From Actinomycetota bacterium (GTDB taxonomy: Bacteria; Actinomycetota; Actinomycetes; S36-B12; CAIYMF01): 45,579 nucleotides of DNA. Positions 14,435-21,843 of the stretch are shown piece after piece. Position numbers and translations under genes: made by a program. Position 1 is the first letter of the stretch. The number at the start of each line of letters is the position of its first letter. Below the pieces are notes generated by a model that saw nothing but the letters and a program-made list of their open reading frames with translations, searched no databases and was not told where the DNA came from. The stretch covers positions 1 to 45,579 of the forward strand of contig CANGPO010000012.1 of the NCBI GenBank assembly GCA_947455705.1, given 5' to 3'.

Positions 14435-15335
14435 GTCGAACCGGAGTAAGACGGGATTCACCCTGTGGGCCGTCGTCGTCTTTGTCTTCCTTTACCTACC
14501 GATCGCTGTCATGGTGCTCTTCGCGTTTAACCAACCTGCACCCGAAGCAATTGCGAATAACCCGGGTATAAGCCCATGTGATATCCCGGCCACCCAAATC
14601 GGCAACGTCTCGGTGTGGAATGGGTTTGCCACGTGTTGGTTCAATAAGGGCCTTCACGACCCGACGTACATTCCGGCGATCATCACAAGCGCTCAGATTG
14701 CATTTATCGCTGCTGCCGTTTCGGTGATCCTTGGACTGATGGCTGCGCTCGCCTTGGCGCGTATGAAGCCGCGCGGCCGTATTCCCTTCGACATTCTCGT
14801 CTACCTGACACTTGTCGTTCCGGAAATTGTGATCGCAGTGGCCGCGCTCATCTTCTTTGTTCAGGCACACAACACCTTGCCGATCTTCCCCAAGCTGGGC
14901 TTCTGGACGATCGTGCTTGGCCAGATCATCTTCAACTCCTCGCTATCGATGCTCATCATTCGAGCTCGCTTCGTGGGTATGGGTGACACCCTTGAAGAGG
15001 CCTCGTTCGACCTCGGTGCCGGGCCCTTGGCAACCTTCCGTCAAGTGACGTTCCCCCGGCTGATTCCGGCTGTCTTATCAGCCTTCCTGTTGTCATTCAC
15101 GTTCTCCTTCGACGACTACGTGCTGCCTGCGTTCACTAACGGGACGACGAACACGTGGCCAATCGTGCTGTACTCCGCGGTTCGCTTCGGTATCACGCCA
15201 GCCGTTAACGCACTCGCCACGATGATGCTCCTGCTGACTGTCGGAGTCATCGCACTGACCGTCGTCATCCTTCGCCGCAGCCGCGGCGGATCCACCGACG
15301 GCGTAGCAAAGAACTTCGCAGCACTCGGCGTCTAG
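14424..15335 (+). CDS. potC: Polyamine-type ABC transporter permease (PotC-like)
   Basis: 303 residues. The start is TTG at 14424, placed just after AAGGAGGAG and overlapping the potB stop by 11 bases. Six helices are predicted, starting TLWAVVVFVFLYLPIAVMVLFAF. The large external loop after helix 1 (about 40 residues, with NPGISPCDIPATQIGNVSVWNGFATCWFNKGL) is longer than in E. coli PotC and holds two Cys that could form a disulfide. The EAA motif reads LEEASFDLGAGPLATFRQVTFPRLIPA, and FTFSFDDYVLPAFTNG is a family hallmark. It pairs with PotB. Confidence 0.92.
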   Translation: MAPKSNRSKTGFTLWAVVVFVFLYLPIAVMVLFAFNQPAPEAIANNPGISPCDIPATQIGNVSVWNGFATCWFNKGLHDPTYIPAIITSAQIAFIAAAVSVILGLMAALALARMKPRGRIPFDILVYLTLVVPEIVIAVAALIFFVQAHNTLPIFPKLGFWTIVLGQIIFNSSLSMLIIRARFVGMGDTLEEASFDLGAGPLATFRQVTFPRLIPAVLSAFLLSFTFSFDDYVLPAFTNGTTNTWPIVLYSAVRFGITPAVNALATMMLLLTVGVIALTVVILRRSRGGSTDGVAKNFAALGV

Positions 15336-15351
15336 TCGCTCAGCTAACCGC

Positions 15352-15357
15352 TAGGCT
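15352..15357 (+). promoter_or_regulatory. -10 element, leaderless, cupin gene
   Basis: TAGGCT six bases before ATG at 15364, in the 28-base gap after potC. The cupin gene thus probably has its own leaderless transcript. Confidence 0.55.
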
Positions 15358-15363
15358 GCACTC

Positions 15364-15699
15364 ATGATTCAGAGTTTTGATGCACTCGCAGTCGAGGTAA
15401 ACCACGAGCCCATGGCCGCCGAGGCTGCGCTCACTGATGGCGTTAGCACTGCCATCGCCGAGCTCACCAAGGACGTTGGTCTCGAGGTCGGAATCTGGGA
15501 GCACTCAGTTGGTAACTCGCACGCCTCGTACGGCTCAGAGGTTTTCGTAATTCTCGAAGGTCGTGGACGTATCACTGACACCAACGGTGGAGTTATCGAA
15601 CTCAAGCCTGGTGTTGTGGGCGTGCTGCACGAGGGTGACGACACCACGTGGGAAATCACCGAGAAGATCCGCAAGGTCTGGCTCGTCCGCGGCGAATAG
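15364..15699 (+). CDS. Single-domain cupin protein
   Basis: 111 residues. The cupin barrel is seen in VGIWEHSVGNSHASYGSEVFVILEGRGRITDTNGG (motif 1) followed by IELKPGVVGVLHEGDDTTWEITEKIRKVWLV (motif 2), as in the Cupin_3/EutQ-like group. Metal-ligand candidates are the His residues of motif 1, Glu in YGSEVFVI and His in VLHEGD. Many relatives act on small nitrogen compounds or have no known reaction. It follows the pot genes and precedes an isochorismatase-fold hydrolase, suggesting a link to breakdown of the imported amine, but that is inference. It has a leaderless promoter. Confidence 0.75.
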   Translation: MIQSFDALAVEVNHEPMAAEAALTDGVSTAIAELTKDVGLEVGIWEHSVGNSHASYGSEVFVILEGRGRITDTNGGVIELKPGVVGVLHEGDDTTWEITEKIRKVWLVRGE

Positions 15700-15746
15700 A
15701 TCGTTGTGCACTTCGGTTTCACCGGCATCAGTGATGGGGGTATGTC

Positions 15747-16301
15747 ATGTCGTTGTTTAGCGAGCGATCCGGTAAGGCGCTTCTCGTCATCGACGTGCAG
15801 GTAGACGTCGTCGCAGATGCGCATGAGCGTGGCACAGTGGTCGACAACATCAACTCACTCGTTGAAAAGGCTCGTCACAGTGACGTCCCGGTTGTGTGGG
15901 TTCAACACAACGACGCGTGGATGACGATCGGCAGCCCAGAATGGCAGTTGGTTCCTGAACTGGAGCCGTTGCCAGGTGAGCCACTCGTCAACAAGCAGTA
16001 CCGAAGTTCATTTGAGTCAACAGAACTTGAATCCGTACTCGCTGATCTGGACGTCGCACAACTCATCGTCACTGGAGCGCAGACGAATAACTGCATTCGT
16101 CACACGATTCACGCAGCCCTCGAGCGCGGGTATGACGTGACGCTCGTTGAGGATGCGCACACAACGTCCGACTTCGAGTGGGACAACGGGATCGTGACCG
16201 CTGCTTCGATCATCGACGAACAGAACGCCTCCTTGCAGCAGTACGAACTTCCTGGTCGCACCTGCACAATCGTTCCCGCCGCTGAAGCATTCGGTTCATA
16301 G
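15747..16301 (+). CDS. Isochorismatase-family cysteine hydrolase
   Basis: 184 residues, the standard length. The catalytic triad is visible: Asp in LLVIDVQVDVV near residue 16, Lys in VNKQYRSSF near 84, and Cys in IVTGAQTNNCIRHTIHAAL near 118, with the usual cis-peptide region before it. Members hydrolyse amides or C-N bonds of small molecules (nicotinamide, N-carbamoyl compounds, ureidoacrylate) or are isochorismatases; EDAHTTSDFEW near residue 135 is the common 'eDah-tt' element. The start has a G-rich GGGGGTATGTC in front. It sits between the cupin and DUF1697 genes downstream of the polyamine-type importer, so an amide hydrolase for nitrogen use fits best. Confidence 0.85.
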   Translation: MSLFSERSGKALLVIDVQVDVVADAHERGTVVDNINSLVEKARHSDVPVVWVQHNDAWMTIGSPEWQLVPELEPLPGEPLVNKQYRSSFESTELESVLADLDVAQLIVTGAQTNNCIRHTIHAALERGYDVTLVEDAHTTSDFEWDNGIVTAASIIDEQNASLQQYELPGRTCTIVPAAEAFGS

Positions 16302-16310
16302 GCAAGCGCC

Positions 16311-16856
16311 ATGGCTACATGGGTCTGCCTACTGCGGGCCGTCAACGTCGGTGGCCACAACAAGGTCCCGATGGCCCAACTTCGCGAAGTCCTCGCGGCG
16401 GAGGGCTTTTCGGACGTACGAACGTATGTGCAGAGCGGGAACGTTGTGCTCACATCATCCCTGAGATCACGTGACAAGGTCAGCACAGCTGTTCGCGAAG
16501 CCATTGCTCGCGAGTTCAGTGTCGATACACCGGTCGTTGTGCGAACCCCCGATGAGTTGAGGGCTATCGTCGAATGGGATCCGTTCCCAGAGGTAGCAGA
16601 CTCAGCACCCCAGCGTGTGCACGTCGTGCATTTCACCACCACCCCAAAGGCCGCTGCGGTAGATGGTTTACTGGCCACGGATTGGGAACCCGAAAAGATC
16701 GCTTTCAGAAACGATGAATTGGCCATCTGCTATTCCGAATCCATGCACAGCAGCAAACTTCAGTACTCAGGCGTGCTTAAGCGTCTAGGTGTGGATGGCA
16801 CCGCTCGCAATTGGCGCACCGTGTTAACCCTTGCCGACATGAGTGCAGGGCAGTAG
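16311..16856 (+). CDS. DUF1697 family protein
   Basis: 181 residues, matching the family. The typical N-terminus is clear (ATWVCLLRAVNVGGHNKVPMAQLREVLAAEGFSDVRTYVQSGNVVLTS, quoted in pieces: LLRAVNVGGHNKVPM; VRTYVQSGNVV). The C-terminal half contains MHSSKLQYSGVLKRLGVDGTARNWRT, close to the family's 'T-x-R-N-w-r-T' end. DUF1697 proteins are small cytosolic proteins of unknown function. The start lies 9 bases after the hydrolase stop, so co-transcription is likely. Confidence 0.85.
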   Translation: MATWVCLLRAVNVGGHNKVPMAQLREVLAAEGFSDVRTYVQSGNVVLTSSLRSRDKVSTAVREAIAREFSVDTPVVVRTPDELRAIVEWDPFPEVADSAPQRVHVVHFTTTPKAAAVDGLLATDWEPEKIAFRNDELAICYSESMHSSKLQYSGVLKRLGVDGTARNWRTVLTLADMSAGQ

Positions 16857-16874
16857 CGCCGCTCTCGGTAGGAA

Positions 16875-17912
16875 CTAGATCGTGCTGTTGTCGATCACGA
16901 AACGGTAGCGAACGTCGCCGGCGACGACGCGATTCCACGCATCGTCGATCTGCTGCGCCGCGATCACTTCGATGTCTGAACCGAAACCATGTTGGGCGCA
17001 GAAATCGAGCATCTCTTGCGTCTCACGAATACCGCCGATGTTAGATCCGGCAAGCCCGCGGTTGCCCATGATCAAGCTGCCAATATCCAGTGGCATCGGA
17101 TGCTCGGGAGCACCGACGTAAACCATCGTGCCGCAGTTGTCGAGCAGGCGTAGGTAGTCAGCAAGGTTGATCGACGCACTGATGCTGTTAAGAATCAGGT
17201 CGAAACTGTTGGAGTTTGTCTTGAACACGTCAGGATTTTCCGTGACGAGCGCGTGGTGCGCCCCAAGGCGAAGTGCATCCTGCGCCTTGGCTTCTGACCG
17301 GGTAATCACCGTGACATCCGCACCCATAGCAACAGCGATCTTCACGCCCATGTGACCGAGCCCACCGAGTCCCGCAACGGCGACGCGCTTGCCCGGGCCG
17401 GCCTGCCAGCGAGCGAGAGGTGAGTAGAGCGTGATGCCAGCGCAAAGCAAAGGAGCGGCAACATCGAGAGCGAGGGCTTGCGGGATACGCAGGACGTAGT
17501 TTTCGTCGACGACGATATGGCTGCTGTAGCCACCTTGAGTCTGGGTGCCATCGCGACCAGTGTCGTTGTAGGTGCCAACCGACTTCTTGCAGAACATCTC
17601 GTTGCCCGCCTTGCACTGATCGCACTCACGACATGAGTCCACAAGGCAACCAACACCAACACGATCGCCAACCGCGTACTTGGTGACCTCGCTTCCAACC
17701 GATTCCACAATGCCTGCGATTTCGTGCCCGGTCACCTGGGGATAGGGAACAGTGCCCCATTCACCACGTCCCGTGTGAATATCCGAGTGGCAGATACCGG
17801 CGTAGTGAATTTCGATGTTCACGTCATGTGGGCCCACTTCGCGACGTTCGATCATCGTGCGTTCGAACGAACCGTCGACTGAGTGCAGGGCGTAGGAGGC
17901 AACTGTTGGCAT
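16875..17912 (-). CDS. Zinc-dependent NAD(P) alcohol dehydrogenase (CAD/YahK-like)
   Basis: About 345 residues from ATG at 17912. Catalytic zinc ligands: Cys in [17 protein letters not shown] near 38, GHEIAG His near 60, and a Cys in [12 protein letters not shown]. The four-Cys structural zinc site is [15 protein letters not shown] near residue 93. The NAD(P) fold carries [21 protein letters not shown] near 175. This layout matches the cinnamyl-alcohol-dehydrogenase branch of medium-chain dehydrogenases (YahK/YjgB, AdhC), which reduce a wide range of aldehydes, mostly with NADPH. A TAGACT lies seven bases before the ATG on the minus strand. It is divergent from a TetR regulator, which may control it in response to an aldehyde. 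Confidence 0.92.
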   Translation of the reverse strand: MPTVASYALHSVDGSFERTMIERREVGPHDVNIEIHYAGICHSDIHTGRGEWGTVPYPQVTGHEIAGIVESVGSEVTKYAVGDRVGVGCLVDSCRECDQCKAGNEMFCKKSVGTYNDTGRDGTQTQGGYSSHIVVDENYVLRIPQALALDVAAPLLCAGITLYSPLARWQAGPGKRVAVAGLGGLGHMGVKIAVAMGADVTVITRSEAKAQDALRLGAHHALVTENPDVFKTNSNSFDLILNSISASINLADYLRLLDNCGTMVYVGAPEHPMPLDIGSLIMGNRGLAGSNIGGIRETQEMLDFCAQHGFGSDIEVIAAQQIDDAWNRVVAGDVRYRFVIDNSTI

Positions 17913-17975
17913 GCGCCGAAGTCTACGACCGCAGCCCATCATCCGCCTCTCCACGGTGCGTTCCACGTGTGGATC

Positions 17976-17989
17976 ATGGTGTTTACCAT
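17976..17989. promoter_or_regulatory. Inverted repeat, candidate TetR operator
   Basis: ATGGT-GTTT-ACCAT lies between the divergent dehydrogenase and TetR genes, about 30 bases upstream of the TetR start and near its -35 region. A site for the TetR protein is inferred. Confidence 0.4.
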
Positions 17990-18006
17990 CAGGCCCAGTG
18001 ACAGAG

Positions 18007-18012
18007 TAGCCT
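18007..18012 (+). promoter_or_regulatory. -10 element, leaderless, TetR gene
   Basis: TAGCCT exactly six bases before GTG at 18019. Confidence 0.55.
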
Positions 18013-18018
18013 GCGACC

Positions 18019-18663
18019 GTGAAGGCAATCGAATCCCAACGCGGACGGCTTAGTCGTCAGTCGATTGCCCAGAGTGCCGCCGACATCATCGGAGCAGAAG
18101 GGCTCGCCGCGTTCAGCCTTCGGTCGCTCGCCAAATCGCTCGGAGTTGATCCGGCCGCGATCTACCGGCATTACGAGAACCTTGATGATCTGCTTCGCGA
18201 CGTCGCTGATCTTGCTCTGGCCCCGGTGACCCAAAAGTTCGTGACATCCGATGACCCTAAGGACGATGTGCGTCGACTACTCCTACGGTTGCGGCACGTA
18301 TTACTTACTAGCGGTGTCGCTCGACTTAACGCAGCGGGACCCAGTCGGCACGCACATGAACTGCGAATCACCGAGGTGATGCTCGACAGTTTCAGCAAGC
18401 TCGGCCTACCGACGAAAGACGCAGTCATGGCGTATCACGTCCTCATTGAGTTCACCGTTGGCAGCGCTTCACTCGATGCCCCGCTGGCCAGTAGCCCAGC
18501 CGATCGGCTGGACACTTACAAGCGCTGGCGCACCGACTACAAGACGGTGGACGCCGACACGTACCCGGCGATTGCCGCACACGCGAGTCGGCTCTATCCA
18601 AGTAGCGAACGGGTTTTCGCCACCGGCCTTGAAGCGTTGCTCAGTCAGCTCTTACCCGAGTAA
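18019..18663 (+). CDS. TetR/AcrR-family transcription regulator
   Basis: 214 residues, typical length. The N-terminal helix-turn-helix reads [45 protein letters not shown] (in pieces: [16 protein letters not shown]). The C-terminal ~150 residues are helical ligand-binding and dimer parts that resemble TetR_C-type domains and cannot be matched to a ligand. It starts at GTG 18019 with a leaderless -10. The divergent dehydrogenase is the likely target, with the ATGGT/ACCAT repeat as candidate operator. Its 3' end faces the alpha/beta hydrolase gene with 24 bases between. Confidence 0.88.
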   Translation: MKAIESQRGRLSRQSIAQSAADIIGAEGLAAFSLRSLAKSLGVDPAAIYRHYENLDDLLRDVADLALAPVTQKFVTSDDPKDDVRRLLLRLRHVLLTSGVARLNAAGPSRHAHELRITEVMLDSFSKLGLPTKDAVMAYHVLIEFTVGSASLDAPLASSPADRLDTYKRWRTDYKTVDADTYPAIAAHASRLYPSSERVFATGLEALLSQLLPE

Positions 18664-18687
18664 AAGCACCTCGAGCATGTCCGGTCA

Positions 18688-19476
18688 CTATCGACGCCAA
18701 TGTGCCAGCACTGCCTCGTTAACGGCATCGGGGGCTTCGAGGTTGAGGAGGTGGCCGGCGCCGTCAATCACCTGCAGACGAGCATTAGGCATCAGATCAA
18801 CGATCGCCTGGGCATAAGCGACAGGCGTTTCATCATCCGCCGATCCAACGAGTACGAGGGTCGGCACATCAATGGTGGGCAGGATCGCCCGCGTGTCATG
18901 GGTGGTGATGGTGGCGATCGCATCAAGTAATCCCTGCATAGGGATTCTCTCCATTGCTTGGACAGCTTCTGGAACTACATGGGCACCATCCGGGCCGACG
19001 AGCGAGCCAAGTATCGCCGGGGCTGCCGCACCGGGTGAGCCAAAATGTTCGAGCCCGGAAAGCCGTGCATCTCGCCACTGCTGCGGATCCGTTCCGTCGA
19101 GACCGAAGGCAGGACTCGTGCACATCAACGTGAGCGAGCGGACACGTTCAGGGAATCGCGCAGCTGTGTATTGGGCAATCATTCCACCGAAAGATAGACC
19201 GACGAGTTCCACTGGAGCTTCAGGGGAAACGGCGCGGATCAAGGCAGCGGCACGGTCGGCGTATTGCGCGAAGGTGAGCTCGGTGATCGGAGCCGAAACT
19301 CCGTAACCGGGTGCATCCCATGCAACGATTCGACGTTCGGCACTCAACGGTGCGAGCTGTGGCCCCCATGAAATCCGTGATCCGCCCAGCCCATGAAGGA
19401 ATACCGACACATCCAAGGACGTGCCAGACTCGCGCCAACCGGTGGGTTGCTCGTCAACATCTAGGAAATTCGCCAC
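18688..19476 (-). CDS. Alpha/beta hydrolase (3-oxoadipate enol-lactonase-like fold)
   Basis: About 262 residues. The open frame runs back through the tRNA to 19644, which cannot be translated as one product. GTG at 19476 is chosen because TACGTT lies exactly six bases before it, as at other leaderless genes; GTG at 19503 is the alternative. Features: oxyanion loop FLHGLGGSRISWG near 28, AWDAPGYGVS near 55, nucleophile Ser in LVGLSFGGMIAQYTA near 97, an Asp in TLVLVGSADDETP, and the His in IDGAGHLLNLEAPDAVNEAV near the end. These make a complete Ser-Asp-His triad. The substrate is unknown; the overall form resembles the PcaD/BPHL-type hydrolases. Confidence 0.85.
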   Translation of the reverse strand: MANFLDVDEQPTGWRESGTSLDVSVFLHGLGGSRISWGPQLAPLSAERRIVAWDAPGYGVSAPITELTFAQYADRAAALIRAVSPEAPVELVGLSFGGMIAQYTAARFPERVRSLTLMCTSPAFGLDGTDPQQWRDARLSGLEHFGSPGAAAPAILGSLVGPDGAHVVPEAVQAMERIPMQGLLDAIATITTHDTRAILPTIDVPTLVLVGSADDETPVAYAQAIVDLMPNARLQVIDGAGHLLNLEAPDAVNEAVLAHWRR

Positions 19477-19482
19477 GACTGA

Positions 19483-19488
19483 AACGTA
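19483..19488 (-). promoter_or_regulatory. -10 element, leaderless, alpha/beta hydrolase gene
   Basis: TACGTT on the minus strand six bases before GTG at 19476. This decides the start of the hydrolase. Confidence 0.5.
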
Positions 19489-19527
19489 TGGCGATGCCAG
19501 CACCGAGTCAACGCCGTTGACATATGT

Positions 19528-19550
19528 CGCTTCGCGCGGAGGGCGTGGGA
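19528..19550. repeat. Direct repeat copy of the tRNA-Ser 3' end
   Basis: A 23-base stretch identical to 19589-19611, which spans the 3' acceptor strand and part of the T-arm of tRNA-Ser plus 9 flanking bases. The copies are 61 bases apart. Between them, CCCACGCC at 19575-19582 is an inverted partial copy that can pair with GGCGTGGG at 19542-19549. Confidence 0.85.
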
Positions 19551-19597
19551 CCCGTCGCTTCGCTCCTCCCGAACCCCACGCCTGATCGCGCTTCGCG

Positions 19598-19687
19598 CGG
19601 AGGGCGTGGGATTCGAACCCACGGTGACGGGGTCGCCGCCACAACGGTTTTCAAGACCGTCGCACTAGGCCACTATGCGAGCCCTCC
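19598..19687 (-). tRNA. tRNA-Ser (anticodon UGA)
   Basis: 90 bases on the minus strand. The acceptor arms GGAGGGC (5') and GCCCTCC (3') pair fully, followed by discriminator G as expected for serine. The anticodon stem ACGGT/ACCGT encloses loop CTTGAAA, giving anticodon TGA. A long variable arm with GGCGGCGACCCCGTC and the T-arm GTGGGTTCGAATCCCAC identify a class II tRNA. CCA is not encoded. The 3' end is partly duplicated downstream (19528-19550). Confidence 0.96.
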
Positions 19688-19745
19688 GCCGGATATCCTC
19701 CCACGACCGGTCGGAATCTTCATAACCCACCTCACCCATAAGAAC

Positions 19746-19783
19746 CTTCGCCTGAGCCCCCAGAAAAGTGGGCCCAGGCGAAG
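19746..19783 (-). terminator. Hairpin terminator after the monooxygenase gene
   Basis: CTTCGCCTGAGCCC (from 19746) pairs with GGGCCCAGGCGAAG (to 19783), with one mismatch, around a short loop containing AAAA. It stands 17 bases past the stop of the flavin monooxygenase on the minus strand. The following U-tract is short. Confidence 0.6.
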
Positions 19784-19800
19784 AGTTAATGGCAGAGCAA

Positions 19801-21594
19801 TTACGAGACGTGATGCGCTTCTTGGAGGCGATAAACCGGAGTCGGGATCCCCTCCATGCGCGCCTTCAACTGAAGCGACAGGAATTGCGAGTAATGCCGT
19901 GACTGGTGCAGGTTTCCACCGTGGAACCACAGCGCATCCTGCTGGGTCGGCTTCCACATATTGCGCTGCTCTCCCTCCCACGGGCCTGGGTCCTTCGGAG
20001 TGTTGGAGCCCAAGCCCCACACCTTGCCCACCTTGTCCGCCGTGTCCTGATCGACCAGATCAGCAACCCAGCCATTCATCGAGCCGTATCCCGTTGCGTA
20101 CACGATCACATCGGCCGGTAGCTCGGTGCCGTTGTCGAGGATCACTGAGTTCTCAGTCAGACGTTCGACTTGGCCATTCGCGAGCTTGATCTTGCCGTCG
20201 ATGATCAGCTGCGATGCACCGATATCGATGTAGTAGCCCGAGCCACGTCGCAGGTACTTCATGAACAGACCCGAATCATCCGCGCCGAAGTCCAGTCGGA
20301 AGCCGGCCTTTTCAAGGTCCGCGTAAAAGTCGGCGTCGACTTCACGGATCTTGTCGTAAACCGGCTTCTGGAAGTCCGCCAGAATCGCGTACGGCAGTGA
20401 AGCAAAAATCAGATCTGCCTTGGCAGTTGTCATTCCACTTTGAACTGCGCGCTCGGAGTACAGATCGCCGAGCCCGATCTCCATCAACGAATCAGATCGA
20501 ACGATGTGCGTCGTGGAACGCTGCACCATCGTGACGTCGACACCGGCCTCGTAGAGCGCGGCGCAGATATCGTGCGCCGAGTTGTTTGACCCCACAACGA
20601 CAACCTTCTTGCCGACGTAGCCGTCAGGGCCGGGATGCTGCGATGAGTGATGCTGCACGCCGGTGAAGATGTCGCTGCCGGGGAAGTTCGGCACATTCGC
20701 CTTGGCCGACATACCGGTAGCGAACACCAATTGCTTCGGGCGCAGCACAACCTTTTCGCCATCGCGATCAACGATCACCGTCCACTCGCCTGCGGCCTCG
20801 TCATAGGTCGCGCTCTTTACTTCGGACTTCGTCCAGTAGTTGAGCTCCATCACCTTGGTGTACATCTCAAGCCAGTCACCGATCTTGTCCTTCGGTGAGA
20901 ACACCGGCCAGTTCGCCGGGAAGTCAATGTACGGAAGGTGGTCGTACCAGACCGGATCATGCAGACACAGTGACTTGTAGCGCTTGCGCCACGAATCACC
21001 CGGACGTTCGTTCTTCTCCACGATGATGGACGGGATTCCCAGTTGACGCAGGCGCGCACCAAGTCCAATGCCGCCCTGGCCGCCACCGATCACCACGACA
21101 TAGGGCTGTGTGTCATAGCCAAGGGTGGCGAGCTCGTCCTCGCGCTCCTGTTTCCACGTCTTCGCGCCGACATTCTCACCATGCTTGGCGCCCAGCGGAC
21201 GAGTAAAGCCCTTCTTCTCCTCGTGACCCTTGAGTTCAACCATCGTCGTGAGCAACGTCCAGATAAGGCCATCGCGAACTCGGATCAATCCGAAACCACG
21301 AGCCACATCGGTTTCAAAACTGATCCAGCCTTCGAGAATGCCGCCTGCCTCGGTGGCCTGCTCGCCCTCGGCCACACGCCATCCCGATGGTTGCACCCGA
21401 GCCAGACACTCACCGAGCATGTCGCGAACCTGGTCTGGACCTTCCATCGTGACGATGTTCCACGTAAACGAAACGAGGTCCCGCCAGTAACAGTCGTCAG
21501 CGAACATCGATGTCGCCTTCTCGATCTCACCGGCGCTAAGTGCGGCGCCAAAGTCATCGAGAAAGGTTTCGAGTTTTTCGGTTGCCTCGGTCAT
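19801..21594 (-). CDS. SnoaL-like domain fused to flavin-containing monooxygenase
   Basis: 597 residues. Residues ~1-125 form an NTF2/SnoaL-like domain (ALSAGEIEKATSMFADDCYWRDLVSFTWN). The rest is a class B flavin monooxygenase: FAD motif VVVIGGGQGGIGLGARLRQLG near 168, NADPH motif VVVVGSNNSAHDICAAL near 335, and the YATGYG element near 490. The FMO fingerprint appears as FTGVQHHSSQH near 315, with His where Tyr or Phe is usual at the last place. Family members oxygenate N, S or ketone substrates with O2 and NADPH in the cytosol. The fusion is also found in other actinobacteria and fungi, from memory, without a settled substrate. It stands alone, with a hairpin terminator behind it. The start ATG at 21594 lacks a strong ribosome site. 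Confidence 0.9.
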   Translation of the reverse strand: MTEATEKLETFLDDFGAALSAGEIEKATSMFADDCYWRDLVSFTWNIVTMEGPDQVRDMLGECLARVQPSGWRVAEGEQATEAGGILEGWISFETDVARGFGLIRVRDGLIWTLLTTMVELKGHEEKKGFTRPLGAKHGENVGAKTWKQEREDELATLGYDTQPYVVVIGGGQGGIGLGARLRQLGIPSIIVEKNERPGDSWRKRYKSLCLHDPVWYDHLPYIDFPANWPVFSPKDKIGDWLEMYTKVMELNYWTKSEVKSATYDEAAGEWTVIVDRDGEKVVLRPKQLVFATGMSAKANVPNFPGSDIFTGVQHHSSQHPGPDGYVGKKVVVVGSNNSAHDICAALYEAGVDVTMVQRSTTHIVRSDSLMEIGLGDLYSERAVQSGMTTAKADLIFASLPYAILADFQKPVYDKIREVDADFYADLEKAGFRLDFGADDSGLFMKYLRRGSGYYIDIGASQLIIDGKIKLANGQVERLTENSVILDNGTELPADVIVYATGYGSMNGWVADLVDQDTADKVGKVWGLGSNTPKDPGPWEGEQRNMWKPTQQDALWFHGGNLHQSRHYSQFLSLQLKARMEGIPTPVYRLQEAHHVS

Positions 21595-21735
21595 CGCATT
21601 CCAATCGACGAAGAATGTCCCAACTCAGCGGATGGGGTTGCCATATTTCTCCCGTCAAATTGGTGGCGTCAATAGTTTTGACCCCGTTGCCTCACCAAAT
21701 AGTGAAAGTTTCCAGCCAGTCACGGGATTGGCACT

Positions 21736-21755
21736 ATTACATGTACGTTCCATGT
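21736..21755. promoter_or_regulatory. Inverted repeat in divergent promoter region
   Basis: ACATG-TACGTTC-CATGT (21739-21755) lies between the monooxygenase and the phosphodiester glycosidase genes. The ten bases ATTACATGTA at 21736-21745 repeat exactly at 10337-10346, in the operator-like site of the RHH gene. The role is unknown. Confidence 0.3.
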
Positions 21756-21843
21756 GATTGACGCTCGCTGACCACATTCGCGCAGCTGCACACACGGTCG
21801 CGGGTACTGTTGCTTCGTAAACCAGAAGATATGAGGGGTGGAT

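Noticed and set aside
16109-16726. 205-codon open frame antisense to the isochorismatase and DUF1697 genes
   Set aside because: It mirrors two well-supported genes, has a Ser/Thr/Arg-rich composition typical of shadow frames and no family features.
18688-19644. Long version of the alpha/beta hydrolase starting at 19644
   Set aside because: The extension would translate the tRNA-Ser gene; a leaderless GTG at 19476 fits the fold start.
19528-19687. Integrated element or genomic island at tRNA-Ser
   Set aside because: The repeat is only 61 bases from the tRNA end, with no integrase or foreign genes nearby; kept only as a possible scar.
19524-20189. 221-codon open frame across the tRNA and monooxygenase end
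   Set aside because: It reads through tRNA-Ser and antisense to the monooxygenase; Pro/Arg/Ser-rich, no recognisable domain.
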